Assembly: GCA_013695265.1 (NCBI GenBank)
Contig: JACDAU010000113.1
Coordinates: forward strand, 1-9,968
Origin: Chloroflexia bacterium
GTDB taxonomy: Bacteria > Chloroflexota > Chloroflexia > Thermobaculales > Thermobaculaceae
Reading direction: 5' to 3'
Length of the DNA stretch: 9,968 bases
Below are positions 6,731 to 9,968 of this stretch, piece by piece (position 1 is the stretch's first letter; the number at the start of each line of letters is the position of its first letter). The notes beneath the pieces are model-generated. The model did not search any database, was not told the origin of the DNA, and was given only the letters and a program-made list of their open reading frames with translations. The position numbers and the translations under genes were made by a program.

Positions 6731-7231
6731 ATGATAGACGCCCAAGCAGCGGTGCGCGAGGTGACCCTGGTAGGCGAGCGCAACTGCCCACTCTGCGATG
6801 ACGCACTCCAGGAACTTCGCTCCCTGACCGGGGAACTACGGTTCCATCTGCGTGAGCTCGATGCCGCCGAGACGCCCGCACTACGCGAGCGCTACCAGTA
6901 CGTCCTGCCGGTCGTGCGGGTCGGGGAGATGGCCCTTCTGTCGGGACGGTTCTCAACGGACGACCTGCGCCGCGAACTGCTCCGGGCGTTCGGCCCCGAC
7001 CCCCTCAAGGGTGTGCCAGCCGAGGAAGGGCAGTTCCTGCCCCTGCTAGAGTGTCCAGTATGCGAGGGTGACCTGGAGAGCCGTCCGCGCGCAGTCGCGT
7101 GCTTGCGCTGTAACCGCGAGTATTGCAGGCTCGACGGTGTCCTTATGCTGATGGACGCACCCGAGACCGAGCCACGGTTCGGCCTGCTCGACCGACTCGG
7201 CAGGCTCATCAGCTTTAAGCTTCACGATTGA
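6731..7231 (+). CDS. Fusion of glutaredoxin-like domain and Trm112-like zinc ribbon
   Basis: The product is 166 residues in two parts. Residues 10-85 are a glutaredoxin/thioredoxin-like domain of the Glrx-like (DUF836) type. It has VTLVGERNCPLCDDALQEL with a redox CPLC motif (Cys19, Cys22), the cis-proline in YVLPVVRV (Pro60), and GRFSTDDLRREL. Residues 104-142 resemble Trm112/UPF0434: LLECPVCEGDLE (Cys108, Cys111), then CLRCNREYCRLDGVLMLM (Cys124, Cys127). These give four cysteines for zinc. Trm112 proteins usually bind and stabilise methyltransferases, but no methyltransferase lies in the window. ATG 6731 sits exactly where transcription should start, and no ribosome-binding site is seen. 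The stop overlaps the AGGAGG of the translin-like gene. Joint function of the two domains is unknown; cytosolic, with no signal peptide. Confidence 0.75.
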   Translation: MIDAQAAVREVTLVGERNCPLCDDALQELRSLTGELRFHLRELDAAETPALRERYQYVLPVVRVGEMALLSGRFSTDDLRRELLRAFGPDPLKGVPAEEGQFLPLLECPVCEGDLESRPRAVACLRCNREYCRLDGVLMLMDAPETEPRFGLLDRLGRLISFKLHD

Positions 7232-7242
7232 GGAGGTTCCTG

Positions 7243-7878
7243 GTGCAGCGACCCGACTGGATACAACTCGACGACGTGGCGGCGGCGGCGCGGTCGCGGC
7301 TGGAGACGAAGAACACCGCACGGGAGCGCGCGCTTGCCGCCTCCCGGACCGTGACCCGGCAGTGTGCGAACGCCATCCGCTCCACGCACCGCAACGCGTT
7401 CGAGGAGGCGAGGGTGGCGCTGCTCGACGTGTCGGCGACGCTCGACGGCTTGCGCGGTGCGCTCCAGGAGTTTCCGGACATCTACTGGGCTGGCTACTTG
7501 CAGGACGCGCTCAAGGAGTACGCCGAGGCGCGGATCACCCTCGCGCTGGTACAGCACGAGGCCGTGCCCGATTTCGCATCGCTGAGTGTGGATGTTGCTC
7601 CATACCTGAACGGGCTTGGGGAAGCGGTGGGCGAGCTGCGCAGGCGAGCGCTTGACATCATCCGTCACGGGGAGGCGCAGGAGGCGGAGTACCTGTTGGA
7701 GGCGATGGAGGAGATCTACAACATACTCGTCACGGTGGATTACCCCGACGCCCTGACTGGCGGTTTGCGGCGCACGACGGACAACGCGCGTGGCATCCTG
7801 GAGCGCACTCGCGGCGACATCACGATTGCCCTGCGGCAGCAGCGCCTCGAAGCCGCGCTCCGCGACGCGGACGGGTAG
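7243..7878 (+). CDS. Translin/TRAX-family protein (COG2178-like), putative RNA-binding or RNase
   Basis: Translin and TRAX form the eukaryotic C3PO nucleic-acid complex, and archaeal relatives form similar helical shells. The 211-residue product is all-helical and follows the family pattern: ERALAASRTVTRQCANAIRS, HRNAFEEA, FPDIYWAGYLQDALKEYAEA (78-97), YLNGLGEAVGELRRRALD, AEYLLEAMEEIYNILVTVDYP (148-168), and GGLRRTTDNARGILERTRGD (173-192). Glu92 and Glu95 in KEYAEA match the E-x2-E pair of the TRAX nuclease centre. Glu131 and Asp166 are further acidic candidates. GTG 7243 is chosen because AGGAGG at 7231-7236 lies 6 bases upstream, overlapping the previous stop. The in-frame TTG 7228 would lie upstream of that site. 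The tight link to the Grx-Trm112 gene suggests a joint task. The N-terminal 25 residues are variable. Confidence 0.85.
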   Translation: MQRPDWIQLDDVAAAARSRLETKNTARERALAASRTVTRQCANAIRSTHRNAFEEARVALLDVSATLDGLRGALQEFPDIYWAGYLQDALKEYAEARITLALVQHEAVPDFASLSVDVAPYLNGLGEAVGELRRRALDIIRHGEAQEAEYLLEAMEEIYNILVTVDYPDALTGGLRRTTDNARGILERTRGDITIALRQQRLEAALRDADG

Positions 7879-7919
7879 ATGACAGGATAATTCTCATTCC
7901 AATTGAATAGTAGAGCATC

Positions 7920-7986
7920 TGTCATTCCGAGTCTGCGAGGAATCCGTGGTCGGGGTTACGGATCCCTCACGGAGTTCGTGATGACA
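7920..7986. repeat. Palindromic GTCATTCC-type intergenic repeat (67 bases)
   Basis: The element is bounded by a perfect 6-base inverted pair, TGTCAT (7920-7925) and ATGACA (7981-7986). Inside, GAGGAATCCGT near 7937-7947 pairs with ACGGATCCCTC near 7958-7968, with a GGTCGGGGTT-like loop. The arms match over most of about 28 bases. It resembles the widespread small palindromic repeats that begin GTCATTCC and contain GGAATC. It is probably a REP/MITE-like dispersed element; here it lies after the translin gene. Confidence 0.65.
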
Positions 7987-8037
7987 TGCACCGGGGTTTA
8001 AGCGGATTGCGTATCACGGGGCGGCCCGACGCCCCTT

Positions 8038-8046
8038 TGTTATACT
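8038..8046 (+). promoter_or_regulatory. Extended -10 promoter of the DUF554 gene
   Basis: TG-T-TATACT (TG 8038-8039, TATACT 8041-8046) matches an extended -10 with one change from TATAAT. The predicted start is near 8053, leaving about 14 bases to ATG 8067 with no Shine-Dalgarno, or almost none to TTG 8055. No -35 is seen at the right distance. Confidence 0.55.
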
Positions 8047-8066
8047 GACGCGCGTTGTTTCTGTCC

Positions 8067-8786
8067 ATGATAAGCGGCACCATTCTCAACGCGCTCACCG
8101 TCCTCGTCGGCGGCTCGCTCGGGAAGCTCCTCGGCGACCGGCTGCCGGAACGGGTACAGCGCACCGTCTTCGATGGCCTGGGCCTCATCACGCTTGTGGT
8201 GGGCATGCAGATGGCGCTCACCACGCGCAACGTGCTGCTGCTCCTCGGTGGACTGCTGCTCGGCGGGCTCGTCGGGGAGGCGCTGCGGATCGAAGTCTGG
8301 ATCGATCGGTTTGGCGCGTGGGCACAGCAGAAGCTGGCCCGTGGTGACAGCCGATTCAGCGAGGCATTCGTTGCCTCCTCGCTCGTGTTCTGCGTGGGGC
8401 CGCTAACGATCACCGGCAGCCTGGAGAACGGACTCTCGGGGAACTACCGCCCCCTCGCGCTCAAGAGCATGCTCGACATGTTCGCGTCGTTCGCGTTCGG
8501 CGCCTCGCTCGGGTGGGGGGTGCTGCTCTCGGTGGTCACGATCCTTGTGTTCCAGGGCGGGCTGTCGCTCGGCGCGGGGTTCCTCGCGGGCGTGCTGGAC
8601 GCCGACATCATCCGGGAGCAGACGGCTGTGGGCGGCGTGCTGATCATCGCTATCGGGATCAGCAGCCTGCTGCAAATCAAGCGCATAGCCGTCGCCAACT
8701 TCCTGCCCGCCCTGGTGATCGTGCCCCTCCTCGTCGCCGTCCTCCGGGCGGTTGCGCCCTATCTCCCCACCCTGCCCGAGCCATAA
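8067..8786 (+). CDS. DUF554 family membrane protein (YdfK/YqgA-like)
   Basis: This is a polytopic inner-membrane protein of unknown function, 239 residues, normal for the family. The start MISGTILNALTVLVGGSLG with KLLGDRLPERVQRTVFDGLG is characteristic. Hydrophobic segments lie near residues 5-22, 38-50, 55-72, 101-118, 137-162, 164-178, 188-203 and 209-230. The central signature FVASSLVFCVGPLTITGSLE (101-120) is the most conserved part of DUF554. ATG 8067 is preferred over TTG 8055 because relatives begin M-I-x-G-T. It has no ribosome-binding site, but an extended -10 lies just upstream. The gene stands alone and converges on the minus-strand Rieske gene. Transport has been suggested for such proteins, but nothing here tells the substrate. 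Confidence 0.9.
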   Translation: MISGTILNALTVLVGGSLGKLLGDRLPERVQRTVFDGLGLITLVVGMQMALTTRNVLLLLGGLLLGGLVGEALRIEVWIDRFGAWAQQKLARGDSRFSEAFVASSLVFCVGPLTITGSLENGLSGNYRPLALKSMLDMFASFAFGASLGWGVLLSVVTILVFQGGLSLGAGFLAGVLDADIIREQTAVGGVLIIAIGISSLLQIKRIAVANFLPALVIVPLLVAVLRAVAPYLPTLPEP

Positions 8787-8802
8787 TTGCGCGAAGTAGT
8801 CT

Positions 8803-8947
8803 AGTGATGAGTGATGAGCAACGAGTGATGCGTAAACGGAAAGGATCGCAGGTCGTTCACACGAACGTGCATGCGACACTGCTACGGGACGGCGACCGTT
8901 ACCCAGGTCTACTTACTCGTTGCTCATTGCTCGTTACTCGCTTACTG
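8803..8947. repeat. Inverted arms of degenerate 7-base repeats between convergent genes
   Basis: The left arm is five 7-mers at exact period: AGTGATG (8803), AGTGATG (8810), AGCAACG (8817), AGTGATG (8824), CGTAAAC (8831). The right arm, 8913-8947, is TTACTCG, TTGCTCA, TTGCTCG, TTACTCG, CTTACTG, which is the reverse complement type. A perfect 13-base pair joins 8814-8826 with 8915-8927. The spacer holds small hairpins (CGTTC-ACAC-GAACG near 8853-8866; ACGG/CCGT near 8889-8899). The right arm runs into the stop codon (8942-8944) of the minus-strand gene. It may terminate both converging transcripts, although no T run is present. Confidence 0.7.
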
Positions 8948-9904
8948 CGGTGCCAGCGCGGGATGCTCCGCCGGTGGAGCCGGAGCTGGTGGCCAGTCCG
9001 CCGCCTCGAAGCTTGGCTTCACTGAGATGCGCCCGCCTGCCTCGCGCACCTCGAACGTGCGGAGCAGCGTGGCGGCGGGGCCCTGCACTGGATGGCCGTC
9101 CCTGAGATCGAAGCGGGACTGGTGCCACGGGCACTCGACGATGCAGCCCTCGAACGTGCCCTCGTTGAGCGGGCCGCCGGCGTGCGGGCACCACGACTCC
9201 ACGGCGTAAATGCTCCCCTCATGGCGCAGAAGCAGCACGGGCACGCGCTCGAAGTCCACCACGACCGGCGTGCCCTCGGGCAATTCGTTGCTCCCCAGCA
9301 CGTCCGCCCACTTGACCGGCGCCTTCGGGTAGAGCACGTGCGGGATGTTCACGCCCAGGTTATAGACCATCTCACCGCCGAGCACACCACCTGCCCCGAC
9401 AATCGCGTACCCCAGACCGGCGAGCGCGCGGGCCGTCCTGCGTCGCTCCATGCCGCGGACGCGCAACCCCATCGAGGCGGCGTACAGGGCGATCGCGGTG
9501 ATGTTCGTCAGTGCGTGCGCCATGCCGACGCGGCGCTGGTGCCCGTACTGATCCACCCAGTCGGCCCAGCCAGAGAGGACTGCGGGCACCGCGCTGACGA
9601 GGCCGAACGCCACTGCCGCGTCGGCACTCGCCCGGTACTGGCTCTCACCATTTCGCGATGCGAACCCGTCCAAAGTGTCCAGGAGTGCGGCGGTCGTCCA
9701 CGCACCGAGCGGCAAGATGATGATCGCCGGGTGCACGCGATGACGCCACGGCACACCGTTGAGCGCGTTCTTCGCGAGCATCGTCCCCTGGTTCGCGCGA
9801 AACAGGGCGTGCCAGCCCTTCTGCACGGGCGCCGAGATCGTATCGAGCCACGCGAATCGCTCGCTCTCCAATGGTGAGGTTACGGTCCACCCTTGCCTGG
9901 TCAT
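8942..9904 (-). CDS. Membrane-anchored Rieske protein: DUF2231 domain fused to Rieske [2Fe-2S] domain
   Basis: The product is 320 residues. Residues 55-185 are a DUF2231 membrane domain with four hydrophobic helices: about 57-79 (HPAIIILPLGAWTTAALLD), 93-113, 127-149 (MAHALTNITAIALYAAS) and 158-182. It includes His58 and His130. Residues 195-297 are a Rieske domain: PVVVDFERVPVLLLRHEG, then ESWCPHAGGPL (Cys239, His241) and VECPWHQSRFDLRDG (Cys258, His261), spaced C-x-H-x16-C-x2-H. The domain ends with RTFEVREAGGRISV. A Pro/Ala-rich tail follows (305-320). ATG at 9904-9902 has AGGGGG 6 bases upstream on the minus strand. The likely role is membrane electron transfer, with partner unknown. It is the second Rieske protein in the window but unlike the soluble one at 2889. 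It converges on the DUF554 gene. Confidence 0.92.
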   Translation of the reverse strand: MTRQGWTVTSPLESERFAWLDTISAPVQKGWHALFRANQGTMLAKNALNGVPWRHRVHPAIIILPLGAWTTAALLDTLDGFASRNGESQYRASADAAVAFGLVSAVPAVLSGWADWVDQYGHQRRVGMAHALTNITAIALYAASMGLRVRGMERRRTARALAGLGYAIVGAGGVLGGEMVYNLGVNIPHVLYPKAPVKWADVLGSNELPEGTPVVVDFERVPVLLLRHEGSIYAVESWCPHAGGPLNEGTFEGCIVECPWHQSRFDLRDGHPVQGPAATLLRTFEVREAGGRISVKPSFEAADWPPAPAPPAEHPALAPQ

Positions 9905-9968
9905 GCGGATCCCCCTGCTTCACGATGCGTTTTGTTGTTCCATCGAAGTTCTCCGTACAGAATAACAG

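Noticed and set aside
6473..6956. Minus-strand and plus-strand short frames in the gap before the Grx-Trm112 gene
   Set aside because: Several overlapping frames on both strands have similar length and no ribosome-binding site or family motif; they conflict with the strong extended -10 at 6716-6724.
7885..7900. GGATAATTCTCATTCC as a Fur-like iron box
   Set aside because: It resembles half of the GATAAT-type consensus, but the second half is a poor match. It lies 3' of the translin gene, far from the suf genes, so chance in an AT-rich patch is more likely.
8837..8912. Spacer between the 7-base repeat arms as an RNA gene or small protein gene
   Set aside because: It has only 4-5 base hairpins, and the frames through it are shared with the repeat and show no family features.
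9092..9877. 261-codon open frame on the plus strand
   Set aside because: It is antisense to the DUF2231-Rieske gene, which carries the full Rieske ligand set; no start signal or family features.

Overview
The window is GC-rich and gene-dense, with GC-ended codons and frequent divergence from textbook Shine-Dalgarno/-35 signals. The gene set suggests an uncultured member of the Chloroflexota, perhaps near the Thermomicrobia/Sphaerobacter side. It contains a SUF operon ordered sufD-sufS-sufU-Rieske, a prokaryotic translin-family protein, and a membrane DUF2231-Rieske fusion. This taxonomic guess is inference from gene content, not a measured placement.

Layout. 1-908 is the 3' part of sufD, cut by the window edge. 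972-2225 is sufS (cysteine desulfurase) and 2315-2707 is sufU (sulfur acceptor/scaffold). A 181-base leader with hairpins and a direct repeat precedes a small soluble Rieske ferredoxin (2889-3203). At 3226-4052 lies a LOG-family (TIGR00730) nucleotide hydrolase broken by a one-base frameshift near 3688. 4092-5366 encodes an ATP-grasp ligase of the COG3919 type, and 5428-6462 a bacterial-luciferase-like FMN-dependent monooxygenase resembling SfnG/SsuD. After a 268-base gap, a glutaredoxin-like/Trm112-like zinc-ribbon fusion (6731-7231) is followed 11 bases later by a translin/TRAX-family protein (7243-7878). A repeat-rich gap leads to a DUF554 membrane protein (8067-8786). This converges on a membrane-anchored Rieske protein encoded on the minus strand (9904-8942).

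How the genes work together. SufD, SufS and SufU belong to one Fe-S assembly pathway: SufS takes sulfur from cysteine, SufU accepts it, and SufD is part of the SufBCD assembly complex. The adjacent Rieske ferredoxin is a plausible electron carrier or client. The Grx-Trm112/translin pair looks like a separate two-gene operon. It has an extended -10 promoter placed so that the first mRNA would be leaderless, and the second start follows an AGGAGG that overlaps the first stop codon.

Non-coding structure. Degenerate 7-base tandem repeats occur twice: 910-937, and as two inverted arms at 8803-8837 and 8913-8947 between the converging genes. A GTCATTCC-type palindromic repeat occupies 7920-7986. 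No tRNA, rRNA, CRISPR array, insertion sequence or prophage gene was seen. The most unusual content is the bacterial translin-like gene with its Grx-Trm112 partner.
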